DNA of 64,000 bases from Dokdonella sp. (GTDB lineage: Bacteria > Pseudomonadota > Gammaproteobacteria > Xanthomonadales > Rhodanobacteraceae), in contig JADJQH010000003.1 of assembly GCA_016712865.1 (NCBI GenBank), positions 122,932-186,931 of the forward strand. The letters run 5' to 3'. This document shows positions 27,913 through 37,235 of the stretch, in pieces. The position numbers and the translations under genes are program-made. The notes below the pieces were generated by a model. That model saw nothing but the letters and a program-made list of their open reading frames with translations. It searched no databases and was not told where the DNA came from. Each line of letters opens with the position of its first letter. The first letter of the stretch is position 1.

Positions 27913-28162
27913 TAGCCCGCATTATCCATGAACGGGCGCGGATGATCGCGGAGGATTTTGCCCCAAGCGCAAGGCGCGCGGAGCCGCAATGGTGGTTCCA
28001 TTGGGGCGACAAGCAACGCAGCGCTTGGGGCAAAAGATCCGCGAGGGCCGTGCCAGCAGGAAAATGCAACGAACACCTTGTTGAATTCGCGAACTGCCAG
28101 ATTGCATTGCGTAATCAAGCTCACGGGCGTTTTCCTGCGACGTTCATGAATAATGCGGGCTA
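27913..28162. repeat. 250-bp element with terminal inverted repeats and internal hairpin, copy A
   Basis: The 22-bp ends are inverted copies with one mismatch (TAGCCCGCATTAT... at 27913-27934 and its complement at 28141-28162). Inside are perfect 15-bp inverted arms, TTTTGCCCCAAGCGC (27956-27970) and GCGCTTGGGGCAAAA (28021-28035). No protein is encoded. A shortened relative sharing the right-hand half lies at 61567-61690. The element abuts the purC start; TAAAAT at its right end could serve as a -10 box for purC. Confidence 0.75.
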
Positions 28163-28196
28163 AAATGCCGCCCTTCACGAGCCCCGGAATGCATCC

Positions 28197-29093
28197 GTGC
28201 CAACCACCCTGTCCTCGTCCCACCTGCCTGGCCTTGATCTGGTTCATCGCGGCAAGGTGCGGGATGTCTATGCGCTGTCCGCGGATGAATTGCTGATCGT
28301 TGCCAGCGACCGGCTCAGCGCCTTTGACGTGGTGTTGCCTGACCCGATCCCGGGCAAGGGCGAGATGCTGACCCAGATGTCGAACTTCTGGTTTGCAAAA
28401 ACCCGCCACCTGCTGCGCAACCATCTGCTGGAACGCAGGCTTGCCGACGTGCTTCCGGCGGGCGTCGACCTTGCCCTGTATGCGCGTCGCAGTGTCATCT
28501 GCAAGCGCCTCAAGCCGATTCCGTTCGAGGCCATTGCGCGGGGTTACCTGATTGGTTCGGGCTGGAAGGATTACCAGGCCACGGGACAACTGTGCGGCAT
28601 CGCCCTGCCCGCCAGCTTGCGCCAGGCCGAGCAATTGCCCGAACCGATCTTCACGCCCTCGACCAAGGCGGCTCCCGGCCAACACGACGAAAACATCGAT
28701 TTCGACAGCGTGGTGAACCAGGTGGGCAGCGCGCTCGCGGGCCAGGTGCGCGACGCAACCCTGGCGATCTACCGCTTTGCCGCCGAGTATGCGGCGACGC
28801 GCGGAATCCTGATTGCCGACACCAAGCTTGAATTCGGCACCGACGCGGATGGCACCTTGCATGTGATGGACGAAATGCTGACGCCGGATTCCTCGCGCTT
28901 CTGGCCGACCGACGAGTATCGGGTGGGGATTTCCCCGCCCAGTTACGACAAGCAGTATGTTCGCGATTACCTGGAAACCCTGGACTGGAACAAGCAGGCA
29001 CCGGGGCCGCGCGTTCCCGCGCAGGTCATCGAAGCCACCGCACGCAAGTACGCCGAGGCTGTCCATCGCCTGACTGGCCAACGCGTGGAATAG
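28197..29093 (+). CDS. purC: phosphoribosylaminoimidazole-succinocarboxamide synthase
   Basis: A 298-residue SAICAR synthetase that joins CAIR and aspartate with ATP in de novo purine synthesis. The motifs are clear: [11 protein letters not shown] near residue 18, '[20 protein letters not shown]', '[17 protein letters not shown]' and '[10 protein letters not shown]', with a substrate-binding [13 protein letters not shown]. The length is that of the longer (yeast Ade1-like) subgroup rather than the 237-residue E. coli form. The start is GTG at 28197, because the nearby ATG at 28189 is out of frame; the ribosome-binding site is weak. It stands alone next to the 250-bp repeat element. Confidence 0.97.
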   Translation: MPTTLSSSHLPGLDLVHRGKVRDVYALSADELLIVASDRLSAFDVVLPDPIPGKGEMLTQMSNFWFAKTRHLLRNHLLERRLADVLPAGVDLALYARRSVICKRLKPIPFEAIARGYLIGSGWKDYQATGQLCGIALPASLRQAEQLPEPIFTPSTKAAPGQHDENIDFDSVVNQVGSALAGQVRDATLAIYRFAAEYAATRGILIADTKLEFGTDADGTLHVMDEMLTPDSSRFWPTDEYRVGISPPSYDKQYVRDYLETLDWNKQAPGPRVPAQVIEATARKYAEAVHRLTGQRVE

Positions 29094-29148
29094 CCGGCAT
29101 GGGCGTCGCAAGCCTGGCTCGGCAGATCGTCGCGGGACCTCATCGCGC

Positions 29149-29829
29149 ATGAGCCGGCACGTCGACCTGCTGCGCCTGTACCGGGAGTTCCAGCTGGAGC
29201 CGGGAGCCAGTGTCGATGACCTGAAGCGGGCGTACCGGCGCCATGTTTCGCTGGTTCATCCGGACCGGCTTGTGGCCAAGGATCCGATTTCCCAGCATCT
29301 GGCCAATGAGCGACTGCAATTGCTGACCACCCTGTACGAAGCGGGCATGCAGTTTCATCGCCAGCATGGGCGTTTGCCGGGTGCTGCGGCTGAGCGCAGC
29401 GAAGCGCACACCGAGGCGCATGCCGAGGCGCGGGTGTCTGCGCCATTGAATGCGCCCTCTGCGCGACCCAGCCATCGCCGCTGGTGGTTGTTGCTGATGG
29501 TGGCCACTGCACTTTGTGGATATTGGCTGCTCAGTGATCAGCCCGAAGCGGAATTGGTCCGCACGCCGGCGCCGGTGCGTGCCGTTACGACGGTGGGCGC
29601 AAAGGCGCATTCTGCCTACGACGGTATCCAGCGCGGCATGCCGAAAACCGTGGTCACGGAAATCCTCGGCGCGCCCATTTCCATGGATCAGGATCGTTGG
29701 TACTACGGCCCCTCCTGGCTGCGCTTCGAGGATGGCAGGCTGGTGGAGTGGTACAGCTCGCCGCTGCGCCGGCTGCGCATTTCGCGATTGCCGGGCGAAT
29801 GGCACAAACCCGCCGCTGCCGGGGATTGA
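29149..29829 (+). CDS. membrane J-domain protein with BamE/SmpA-like C-terminal domain
   Basis: A 226-residue protein. The N-terminal J domain has HPD in 'HVSLVHPDRLVAKDP'. One membrane helix follows near residues 105-127 (WWLLLMVATALCGYWLL), so the J domain is cytoplasmic and the tail periplasmic. The tail (about 155-215) has 'IQRGMPKTVVTEILGAPISM' and 'WYYGPSWLRFEDGRLVEWY', a pattern similar to BamE/SmpA-type or related small periplasmic domains. It is an uncommon pairing that could couple cytoplasmic DnaK to the envelope. Its gene follows purC after about 55 bp on the same strand. Confidence 0.82.
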   Translation: MSRHVDLLRLYREFQLEPGASVDDLKRAYRRHVSLVHPDRLVAKDPISQHLANERLQLLTTLYEAGMQFHRQHGRLPGAAAERSEAHTEAHAEARVSAPLNAPSARPSHRRWWLLLMVATALCGYWLLSDQPEAELVRTPAPVRAVTTVGAKAHSAYDGIQRGMPKTVVTEILGAPISMDQDRWYYGPSWLRFEDGRLVEWYSSPLRRLRISRLPGEWHKPAAAGD

Positions 29830-29848
29830 CCTGGTCTTGTCCGCACGG

Positions 29849-30130
29849 GGATCGACCCTGAAGCCTGTCCTGAGCTCGACGAAGGGGGTCTCCTACCAAA
29901 GCCATGCAAGCCCGCGCATGAATTGCTTCTTCTCCTGTAGGAGCCCCTTTTAGGGGCGATTGGATTGGATCGCGCGAGTTCGACAGGGCGAATCGACCCT
30001 GAAGCCTGTCCTGAGCTCGACGAAGGGGGTCTCCTACAAACGCTTGCCCCTTTTTCGGGGCGATGGACTTCGGCTGCGGCATCGACCCTGAAGGGTCTCC
30101 TGCAGGCGAGACAGCCAATCCATTTGCATC
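29849..30130. repeat. intergenic direct repeats and hairpins after the J-domain gene
   Basis: A 46-bp stretch starting ATCGACCCTGAAGCCTGTCC and ending GGGTCTCCTAC occurs at about 29851 and again at about 29993, with a shorter third copy (ATCGACCCTGAAGGGTCTCC) near 30081. Between them is GTAGGAGCCCCTTTTAGGGGCG, another GTAG-headed hairpin. No protein gene is supported. Confidence 0.8.
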
Positions 30131-30140
30131 ATTACGGCGA

Positions 30141-32642
30141 TCAGGCGGTTTTCTCGAATGGGCGCAGCAGCCAGCGGCACAGCGCCGGCAGGAAGACGAT
30201 GGCGGCAATCATGTTGACGATGAACATGAAGGTCAGCATCACGCCCATGTCGGCCTGGAACTTGAGATCCGAGAACACCCAGGTGCCGACGCCCACCGCC
30301 AGCGTCAACGCGGTGTAGAAAATCGCGATGCCGGTGGTCTTGAGCGATGCAAAGTAGGCGTCGGTCAGCGCATGCCCGGCCAGCAGCGATTCGCGCATGC
30401 GCGCAAAAATGTAGATGCCGTAATCCACGCCGATGCCGACGCCGAGCGCGACCACGGTCAGGGTGTTGATCTTCATGCCGATGTCCAGGTGCACCATCAA
30501 GGCATGGCCCAATTCGGTGACCAGCACCAGCGGCAGGGTGATGCACAGGGCCGCGCGCGGGCTGTGGAAGCTGATCAGGCACATCAGGAACACGGCGGCA
30601 TACAGCATGTACAGGATCAGGCGCTTGACCGCGCGCACCTCGTCGTTGATGGCGGCCATGACGCCGACATTGCCGGTGGCCAGACGCAGGTTGACTTGAT
30701 TCAGCGAGCCTTCCGGCGCGTCGCCGCTGGCCGCCTTCTCGGCAAGCTGCTCGCGCAGGTTCACTTCGCCGCCCGCCCAAGCCTTGTTTTCAGTGCGGAA
30801 TGTCTTCACCGCATCGACGACGCGATCGATGGTGGTTGCGCGATGGTCGGTGAGGAATGCCATGATCGGCATGGCGCTGCAGTCGGCATTGAGCATGCCG
30901 GTGTCGGTTTCAAAGTTCTGCGTATCCAGGCGCAGGGTATCGGTATCGCGCGGCAGCTCGCGCCAGCGCACGTTGCCCTCGTTCCATCCGGCATTGACGA
31001 TCTTGGCCGCCATCGGCAAGGTCATCACCTGGGCCACGCCCTCGACATTGCGCAGGTGCCAGGCAAAACGGTCAACCAGCTCCATGGTGGGATAGCTGGC
31101 GGTACAGGCAGCCGGCGGGCCTTCTGCAATCACGTTGATGATGTCGACACCGAGCGCGAACTTGTCGCTGATCAACACCGCATCCTGGTTGTAGCGTGCA
31201 TCCGGACGCAACTCCGCAACGCCCTTCTGCGCATCGCCGATCATCACCTTCTCGCCATAACGCTCGGCGGCAAACCAGATGACGACGCCAGCGAGCAGGA
31301 TGATGGCAGCCGGTACCGGCTTGCTGAACTTGGCCAGGAACGTCCAGATCTTGTCGAACTGCGTCAGCTGGCGCAGGCGATACGCGCGCTTGCGCGGCAG
31401 ATTGCGCAACCGCGTGTAGGACAGCAAAACCGGCAACAACACCAGGTCGGTGAGAATGGTGAGCGCAACACCCACGGTTGCGGTAATGGCCAGTTCGAAA
31501 ATGATGCGGATCGGAATCACCAGGATCGCGGCAAAGCCGATGCATCCGGCCACCAGGGCAACCGAACCCGGCACCAGCAAGGTGCGGAAGGCAACGCGTG
31601 CGGCGGTTTCCGGGTCGTGGCCCTCGCGCTGGGCGAGTTGCTCGGGCGTGCCTTCTTCCAGTCCACCGAAAAAGATTTCGCCACGATAGCGGTTGATCAT
31701 CTGTTCGCCGTGGCTGACCGCAATGGCGAATATCAGGAACGGCGTCAGCATGTTCATCGGATCGATGCCGAAGCCGAGCAGGCGCAGCGCGCCCAGCATC
31801 CAGACCACCGAAACCAGCGCACAGAACACCGTCAATGAAGCCAGCTTCACCGAAGAGGAGTAGATGAACAGCAGCAACCAGGTGAAGGCGATGGTGATGA
31901 CGAAGAACCAGATCACCGAGCGCGCGCCTGCGGTGATGTCGCCGACCATCTTGGCAAAGCCGATGATCGCCACCGTGGTGTGTTCGTTTTCGTACTTCGC
32001 GCGGATCTGGTCGAGTTGCTCGGCAATCCGGTTGTAGTCGACCTTGACGCCCTGCTCCGGATTTTCCGGCACCAGGTCTACCCAGATCATGGCGCCGGAA
32101 AAATCCTTGGCCACCAGGCGACCGACAATGCTGGCCTTCTCCATGTTGGCCTTGATGGTGGCGAACTGCTCGGCGCTGGCGGCAAATCCTTCGCTGTTGG
32201 GCGTGAAATCCGCCGGAATCACGTTGCCGCCGGCAAAACCGTCCTCAACCACCTCCACGAAGCGCACGTTCGGCGTGAAGATCGAGCGCACGCGCGCCTC
32301 GTCCACGCTGTCGATGGCCTTGGCGTCCTGGGTGATCTTCTCCATGGTTTGGAAGAACGGCAAGTTGAACATGTCGCCGCTCTTGTCCATCACCGCGATC
32401 AGCACCCGGTTTGCACCACCGAATTCCTGCTCGTAGTCGATGAAGGTTTTCATGTACTCGTGCTGCAGCGGGATCTGCTTCTTGAAGCCCGCATCGACAC
32501 GCAGCTGCGATGCGAAGAAGGTCAGAACCGCGGTGATCAGCGCAAACAGGATCAACACAACCGGACGGTTGCCGAATACCAGTCGTTCCGCGAATCGGTG
32601 GAACGCGGTGGGTGTCTGGTTGCTGGAGCTTGCTGCGCTCAT
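30141..32642 (-). CDS. RND/MMPL-family inner-membrane transporter
   Basis: An 833-residue integral membrane protein of the RND superfamily (MMPL/hydrophobe-exporter branch). An N-terminal helix precedes a large periplasmic domain; then come multi-helix blocks ('VIWFFVITIAFTWLLLFIYS', 'PFLIFAIAVSHGEQMINRYR'), a second periplasmic domain and a final helix block ('VVALGVGIGVDYGIYIFARM'). The two-fold symmetry and the GxGxDYGIYI motif are typical. It would use the proton gradient to move hydrophobic molecules. Start at 32642 is 10 bp after the Ycf48-like gene. It is the last gene of the operon that starts with the lipase at 39398, so it probably moves lipid for the DUF1302/DUF1329 proteins. Confidence 0.93.
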   Translation of the reverse strand: MSAASSSNQTPTAFHRFAERLVFGNRPVVLILFALITAVLTFFASQLRVDAGFKKQIPLQHEYMKTFIDYEQEFGGANRVLIAVMDKSGDMFNLPFFQTMEKITQDAKAIDSVDEARVRSIFTPNVRFVEVVEDGFAGGNVIPADFTPNSEGFAASAEQFATIKANMEKASIVGRLVAKDFSGAMIWVDLVPENPEQGVKVDYNRIAEQLDQIRAKYENEHTTVAIIGFAKMVGDITAGARSVIWFFVITIAFTWLLLFIYSSSVKLASLTVFCALVSVVWMLGALRLLGFGIDPMNMLTPFLIFAIAVSHGEQMINRYRGEIFFGGLEEGTPEQLAQREGHDPETAARVAFRTLLVPGSVALVAGCIGFAAILVIPIRIIFELAITATVGVALTILTDLVLLPVLLSYTRLRNLPRKRAYRLRQLTQFDKIWTFLAKFSKPVPAAIILLAGVVIWFAAERYGEKVMIGDAQKGVAELRPDARYNQDAVLISDKFALGVDIINVIAEGPPAACTASYPTMELVDRFAWHLRNVEGVAQVMTLPMAAKIVNAGWNEGNVRWRELPRDTDTLRLDTQNFETDTGMLNADCSAMPIMAFLTDHRATTIDRVVDAVKTFRTENKAWAGGEVNLREQLAEKAASGDAPEGSLNQVNLRLATGNVGVMAAINDEVRAVKRLILYMLYAAVFLMCLISFHSPRAALCITLPLVLVTELGHALMVHLDIGMKINTLTVVALGVGIGVDYGIYIFARMRESLLAGHALTDAYFASLKTTGIAIFYTALTLAVGVGTWVFSDLKFQADMGVMLTFMFIVNMIAAIVFLPALCRWLLRPFEKTA

Positions 32643-32652
32643 TGATTCACCG

Positions 32653-33801
32653 TCACTTGGGCTGGATGCGGCGGATGCCGTTTTCGCTGACGATCAGCAG
32701 GTCATTGTTGTCCGTTGCAGGCAGCACGCCGGCGATCACGCCGGCCTCGTTGAAGGTGCTGGCGGCCAGTGGTTCGGAAGCACTGGCACGCTTGAGCAGT
32801 ACGCCATTAGCACCGACGATGACTGCTCCGCCGTTGTCCATGGCAACGCCACCCATCAGGCTCAGTTCGGTGCCGGTGGCCACTTCGTCCCAGTTGGCGC
32901 CGAGATCCCGCGACTCGAAAACGTGCCCGCGCAGGCCGAAGGCCAGCACATGCTGTCCCTCAAAACCGATGATCCCGAACATCGATCCGTCATAGGGCAG
33001 TTGGCCGCCTGTCCAGGTCTGGCCCTGATCGCTTGAATGGAAGAACGCGCCGCGCTCGCCGACGATCACATAGTCGCCGCTGGCGGTGCGTGCGATCGCG
33101 TTGAGGTGCGGATCGTCCTCCATGGCGATCTCCAGTTCCTCCTCGCTGAACACGGCGCTGTCGTTCTCCTCCGCCGCTTGCGCGTCATCGGCAGCAGCGT
33201 CCGCGGGTGCCTGCGGCGTTTCCGCTGCCGCTCCACCGGCCATCACCATGCGCGAGCCATTCCATGTCTTGCCGCCGTCGCTGGTTGTCAGCAACAGGCT
33301 GTAGGCACCGATCGCAATTCCGTGCTTCGGATCGCTGAACAGCACATCCAGCAAGGGCGCTCCCTGCCGAATCTCGTCGCCTGCGGCGGCGATTGCCGCG
33401 CCGCGTGGATCGCGGCGCTGGATTTCCCAGGTTTCGCCGGCATTTCCGCTGTGCAGGATGATGCCGTCGTGTCCGACAGCCCATACATCCGCACCCACCG
33501 CGCTGACCGCGGCCAGGGCGCTGCGCACCGGCACATTGGCGGATTGCGTCCAGGTCTTGCCGTCGCTGGACATCAACACATGACCACGCTCACCGACGGC
33601 AACCAGGCGCTCTCCGGATCGCGCCAGGTCCAGCAGCAGGGAATGTTCCGCCAGGGGCATCACTTCCGCCGTTTGCAACAGCGGATCGGCAGACTGCACT
33701 CCGAGTGTACTGGTGGCGGCCGCTGGAGGATTCTGCGCGGATGCGGAAGCGGCGAGGACGATCAGCGATGCAAGCGGAAACTTAAAGAATGATCGATGCA
33801 T
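32653..33801 (-). CDS. Ycf48-like photosystem II assembly-type beta-propeller protein, exported
   Basis: A 382-residue exported protein. ATG at 33801 has AGGA upstream and starts the signal peptide 'FPLASLIVLAASASAQ'. The body is a Ycf48/BNR-type propeller with Asp-box repeats ('LMSSDGKTWTQSANVPVRSA', 'ILHSGNAGETWEIQRRDP', 'LLTTSDGGKTWNGSRM', 'FFHSSDQGQTWTGGQLP'). A Gln/Ala/Asp-rich insertion lies in the middle. Proteins of this sort often occur next to RND transporters and DUF1329/DUF1302 proteins in gammaproteobacteria, and are not photosynthetic here. It lies 113 bp after the DUF1329 gene. Confidence 0.88.
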   Translation of the reverse strand: MHRSFFKFPLASLIVLAASASAQNPPAAATSTLGVQSADPLLQTAEVMPLAEHSLLLDLARSGERLVAVGERGHVLMSSDGKTWTQSANVPVRSALAAVSAVGADVWAVGHDGIILHSGNAGETWEIQRRDPRGAAIAAAGDEIRQGAPLLDVLFSDPKHGIAIGAYSLLLTTSDGGKTWNGSRMVMAGGAAAETPQAPADAAADDAQAAEENDSAVFSEEELEIAMEDDPHLNAIARTASGDYVIVGERGAFFHSSDQGQTWTGGQLPYDGSMFGIIGFEGQHVLAFGLRGHVFESRDLGANWDEVATGTELSLMGGVAMDNGGAVIVGANGVLLKRASASEPLAASTFNEAGVIAGVLPATDNNDLLIVSENGIRRIQPK

Positions 33802-33913
33802 GCCGATGTCCTGGTGCTGCTTCGGAGATACGCGGGCAGGCCCGCGCTGTCGTGGTGGCTGCCCTCCAACCGGTTGTCGGCGGAGGGCAGCGTTGGGCGC
33901 ATCGGAATGCTGC

Positions 33914-35299
33914 CTACTGGATGCCGCGCTGACGCAGCGATTGCGGTGAGAACATGTCCGGCGTGGTCTGGAACGAGAAGTCGTACATCGCGTCCTGGTT
34001 GTCCAGGCCAACCGCAAGGTAACGGCCCGACTTCAGGTCATGATGGTCTTCCAGGGTCGACCAGAACACCGGCACTTCGTAGTAGTTGACGCTCGGGGCT
34101 TCCGAATAGCGCCACAGCTTGCCTTGCGCATCGTAGTGATCGACGACGAGGATCTGCCAGCTGTCCTCGTCGAGGTACATGGTGCGGCGTGGATTGATGT
34201 GACGCTTGCCGGCCTTGAGGTTGGCATCCACCACGTACACGCGATGCTTCTCATAGCGCAGGTAATCCGGATCGACGTAACCCGGCTTGAGCATGTCGGC
34301 AACCTTGCTGTCCGAGCTGTGCGCCTTGTACGAGTTGTACGGCATGTACATTTCGCGCTTGCCGACCAGTTTCCAGTCGTAGCGGTCGAGCGCGCCGTTG
34401 AACATGTCGGTCATGTCGGTGGTGCGCAGGTTGTCTGCCGCGGTTCCCGGATTGTCATAGGCGATGTTCGGCGCACGACGCACGCGACGCTGCCCCGGGT
34501 TGTAGACCCAGGCCTGGCGTGGGCCAATCTGCGAGTTGAGGGTTTCGTGCACCAGCAAGACCTGGCCGGCAAGCCGCGGCGGTGACACGACCTCCTGGTA
34601 GAAATAGACCAGGATGTTGTTGATGTCGGCCAGGGTTGCGCCGGGTCGATAGTAGAGGCCGAGCAGTTCTTCCTTGATGCGCACCAGCACATAGTTGCCG
34701 GTGGCCGTGACCGGCGCCTGGTTGGACCAGCGTCGTGCGGAAACGCCCTTGTACTTGAGCTTGTGGTTCCAGATCGCTTCCTGCCCTGCCTTGACCGGGT
34801 CGCTGTCGAGGATCGGGAACGGAATGCCCTCGGCGACATTGGCAACGCCATCACCATCACCGACGATCTCGCCGGTCAGTGCATTCTTGATGGTCATTTC
34901 ATAGGTGCGTGCCGGATTGGATGCCGAGCGACGGGTCGGGTAGACCGCCATGCGCCATTCCGGGTACTTCTCGAACATCGCCATCTGACCGACCGTCAGC
35001 TGGTCGGCGTAATCCTTGTAGTTCTTGGCGGTGATCGTCATCAGCGGCTTGTCGGACGCGAACGGGTCCGGGTGATGCATGCCGATCTTGTATCCCGCCG
35101 GCGGTTGCGTGATGCCGCCGGTCCAGGCCGGAATCGAGCCATCGGCGTTGCCGGCGCGTTCCGCACCCATGGGCGTCAACGGTGTTCCGCTGACACCGAG
35201 CTTGGCGGCCTGGTCGGCACCGACCTTGGCCAACGCGCTGTTGGCCATCAATGCCGCGGCAACCAGTGTCGCGAGTCCTGCTTTGCTCATTACGGTCAT
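33914..35299 (-). CDS. DUF1329 periplasmic protein
   Basis: A 461-residue exported protein with the DUF1329 pattern: a signal peptide ending NSALA, 'LGVSGTPLTPMGAERAGNAD', 'IPAWTGGITQPPAGY', 'PRQAWVYNPGQRRVRRAPN', 'NPRRTMYLDEDSWQILVVDH' and 'GKLWRYSEAP'. DUF1329 proteins are reported to share the LolA/LolB-like fold class, and such a fold could carry a lipid across the periplasm; that link is background knowledge and inference here. ATG at 35299 follows a strong GAGGGGG site that overlaps the end of the DUF1302 gene, so translation is coupled. Confidence 0.92.
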   Translation of the reverse strand: MTVMSKAGLATLVAAALMANSALAKVGADQAAKLGVSGTPLTPMGAERAGNADGSIPAWTGGITQPPAGYKIGMHHPDPFASDKPLMTITAKNYKDYADQLTVGQMAMFEKYPEWRMAVYPTRRSASNPARTYEMTIKNALTGEIVGDGDGVANVAEGIPFPILDSDPVKAGQEAIWNHKLKYKGVSARRWSNQAPVTATGNYVLVRIKEELLGLYYRPGATLADINNILVYFYQEVVSPPRLAGQVLLVHETLNSQIGPRQAWVYNPGQRRVRRAPNIAYDNPGTAADNLRTTDMTDMFNGALDRYDWKLVGKREMYMPYNSYKAHSSDSKVADMLKPGYVDPDYLRYEKHRVYVVDANLKAGKRHINPRRTMYLDEDSWQILVVDHYDAQGKLWRYSEAPSVNYYEVPVFWSTLEDHHDLKSGRYLAVGLDNQDAMYDFSFQTTPDMFSPQSLRQRGIQ

Positions 35300-35310
35300 G
35301 GTCGTCCCCC

Positions 35311-37212
35311 TCAGAATGAATAACGGGCCGCGAGCTGCAAGAAGTCGCGGTCGTGGATCAGGTTGAACGAACCGCCACCGAAATAATTGGTGTAGGCAAT
35401 GTCGAACACCCATTTGTTGAGGTAATTGGCTTCGGTGCCGATGGTGACCGACTTGCGGCCATCCACGAAGCTGCCTCCCGGTCCGGGCGTGAAGCCATTG
35501 ACGTCATGCGAGAACGCAAGGCGCGGCGACAGGTTGATCGGCGTGCCCCAGACATTGGTGTAGTCGGCGCGAGCCGCCAGACGGTAGCCCCACGAGAAGC
35601 GCGTCGGGAATCCGTTGCGCAAGGTGATCGGATTGCGCCCCGCGCCTGTGGTCACGTCCGGACCACCACCGGTATCGGTGCCATCGCCGTTGAAGCGAAG
35701 ATTGTCCGGCAGGTCGACATGGGTGAATCCGGATTCACCAACCAGGGCGATCTGGTCCGCACCGAGCCAGTTGCCCGGTCCGAACACCTTGGTTGCGGTG
35801 AACTGCAACTGGGCGATCTTGTGCCGTTCGTAGCCGCGGATTTCCTCACCGGGAGCGTAGTTGCCGAGCTGGCTGCGGAACTGCAGATACGGTTGCGGAA
35901 TCACGGCATTCAGCGGCGACAGTCCGGCAAACAGCAATTCGACGTCATCAACCTGGAACGGCTGGTTCGGCCGATAGCTCAATTCACCCTGCAGGGCGAT
36001 GCCACTGGCTTCCAGCGAGGTGTTGAAGCTCACGCCAAACAGGTGGATGTCTTCCGGATACTCGGTGAAGAACGATCCACTGCTCGGCGCCGTATTGGTC
36101 ACGGCGATACCGCTGATCAATGGCACGCGGCTGTGGTAGTTCATTGCGTAGAAGCCGAACTCGGTGTTGTTCAGGCTCTCCGCGAAGTAGCGCAAGGCGA
36201 TACCGCCCTGGCCACTGTCGCCGGCTTCGCGCGTCTTGCTGCGCGGGAATGCGGCACTGCATCCTGCGGCAACCAGGGTGGCAGGCAGTCCGGAGTCGCT
36301 GGCTGCGAAGTTGCCGTCGACGCAGACTTCCTCGTACAGGTCGGGATTGATGACCGGCTGCGGCACCGTGCCGAAGTTGAGCATCACGTAGCTTCCGCCG
36401 ATGACGGCAAAGTCGTTGGTCGAGAAGAACGCACCGACCGGGTCCGGATCGGTCTTCTGGAAGTCGAGCAGGTAGAACGCTTCGGCCGAGAAATCGTCGG
36501 TGAAGTTGTAGGAACCCCACAGCATGTTGACCGGCAGGAAGGCCTGCTTCAATTCGGCACCGGCGACGCGCAGCTTGGAAACGTCAACCGGGTTGATGGC
36601 GTTGATGCCGCCCTGGATGAAGGTGCTCTCACCCCAGCTCACCACCTGGCGACCGAACCGCACCGAGGCCTGGTTGCCTGCCATCGTGAAGTCGTGGAAC
36701 ACGAACGCATCGAGGATGCGCGACTGCGTTCCGATGCGGGTCTTGGCAGCGTGCGAAAGGTTGTCGCGATCGTTGTTTTCGGCGTCATAGAAACCGGTGG
36801 CGCGGATGAATCCACCCCAGTTCGAGCCATAACGCAGGTTGAGCTCGACAGTTGCGCTGACCGCATTGGAGATCGGCGACCACTTGTCGTAAGCGAGATT
36901 GCCGTCATCGCCGTTGACCGAGAAACGGCCGCGCGCGGCACGCTGGGCCGGGCTGCCGAGGCCAAGCGCACTGACCGTCGGGTCGAACTGCGCCTTGCCG
37001 ACCAGGTCATCGGATGGATCTTCGGTGCGCCAGCCGATGCCGTAAGCCAGGGTGGTGTTGAGCGTGCCGTGGAAGCCTTCCTGGTCGCCGAATTCGATGG
37101 CCATGGCGTTTCCGCCAAAGCCGGCCAGGGCGATCGCCAGCGAAAGGGAGAGCGTGGACAGAGCCGGGTTGCGCATGCGCTTGCCGCTCTGGTTGGTTTT
37201 GCAAGTCTTCAT
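35311..37212 (-). CDS. DUF1302 outer-membrane beta-barrel protein
   Basis: A 633-residue outer-membrane protein. The signal peptide ends GNAMA. Beta-strand repeats typical of the DUF1302 family follow ('WGGFIRATGFYDAENNDRDN', 'ASVRFGRQVVSWGESTFIQG' with 'INAINPVDVSKLRVAGAELK'), and the last residue is Phe (QLAARYSF), the signature for Bam recognition. It would form the pore or docking site for a hydrophobic compound, together with DUF1329 and the RND transporter. ATG at 37212 is 23 bp after the lipase stop. Confidence 0.93.
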   Translation of the reverse strand: MKTCKTNQSGKRMRNPALSTLSLSLAIALAGFGGNAMAIEFGDQEGFHGTLNTTLAYGIGWRTEDPSDDLVGKAQFDPTVSALGLGSPAQRAARGRFSVNGDDGNLAYDKWSPISNAVSATVELNLRYGSNWGGFIRATGFYDAENNDRDNLSHAAKTRIGTQSRILDAFVFHDFTMAGNQASVRFGRQVVSWGESTFIQGGINAINPVDVSKLRVAGAELKQAFLPVNMLWGSYNFTDDFSAEAFYLLDFQKTDPDPVGAFFSTNDFAVIGGSYVMLNFGTVPQPVINPDLYEEVCVDGNFAASDSGLPATLVAAGCSAAFPRSKTREAGDSGQGGIALRYFAESLNNTEFGFYAMNYHSRVPLISGIAVTNTAPSSGSFFTEYPEDIHLFGVSFNTSLEASGIALQGELSYRPNQPFQVDDVELLFAGLSPLNAVIPQPYLQFRSQLGNYAPGEEIRGYERHKIAQLQFTATKVFGPGNWLGADQIALVGESGFTHVDLPDNLRFNGDGTDTGGGPDVTTGAGRNPITLRNGFPTRFSWGYRLAARADYTNVWGTPINLSPRLAFSHDVNGFTPGPGGSFVDGRKSVTIGTEANYLNKWVFDIAYTNYFGGGSFNLIHDRDFLQLAARYSF

Positions 37213-37235
37213 CGTGGACTCCGATACCAGAGGGG

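Noticed and set aside
27912-29150. 412-residue minus-strand open frame
   Set aside because: It covers the 250-bp repeat and the antisense of purC; purC is complete and conserved.
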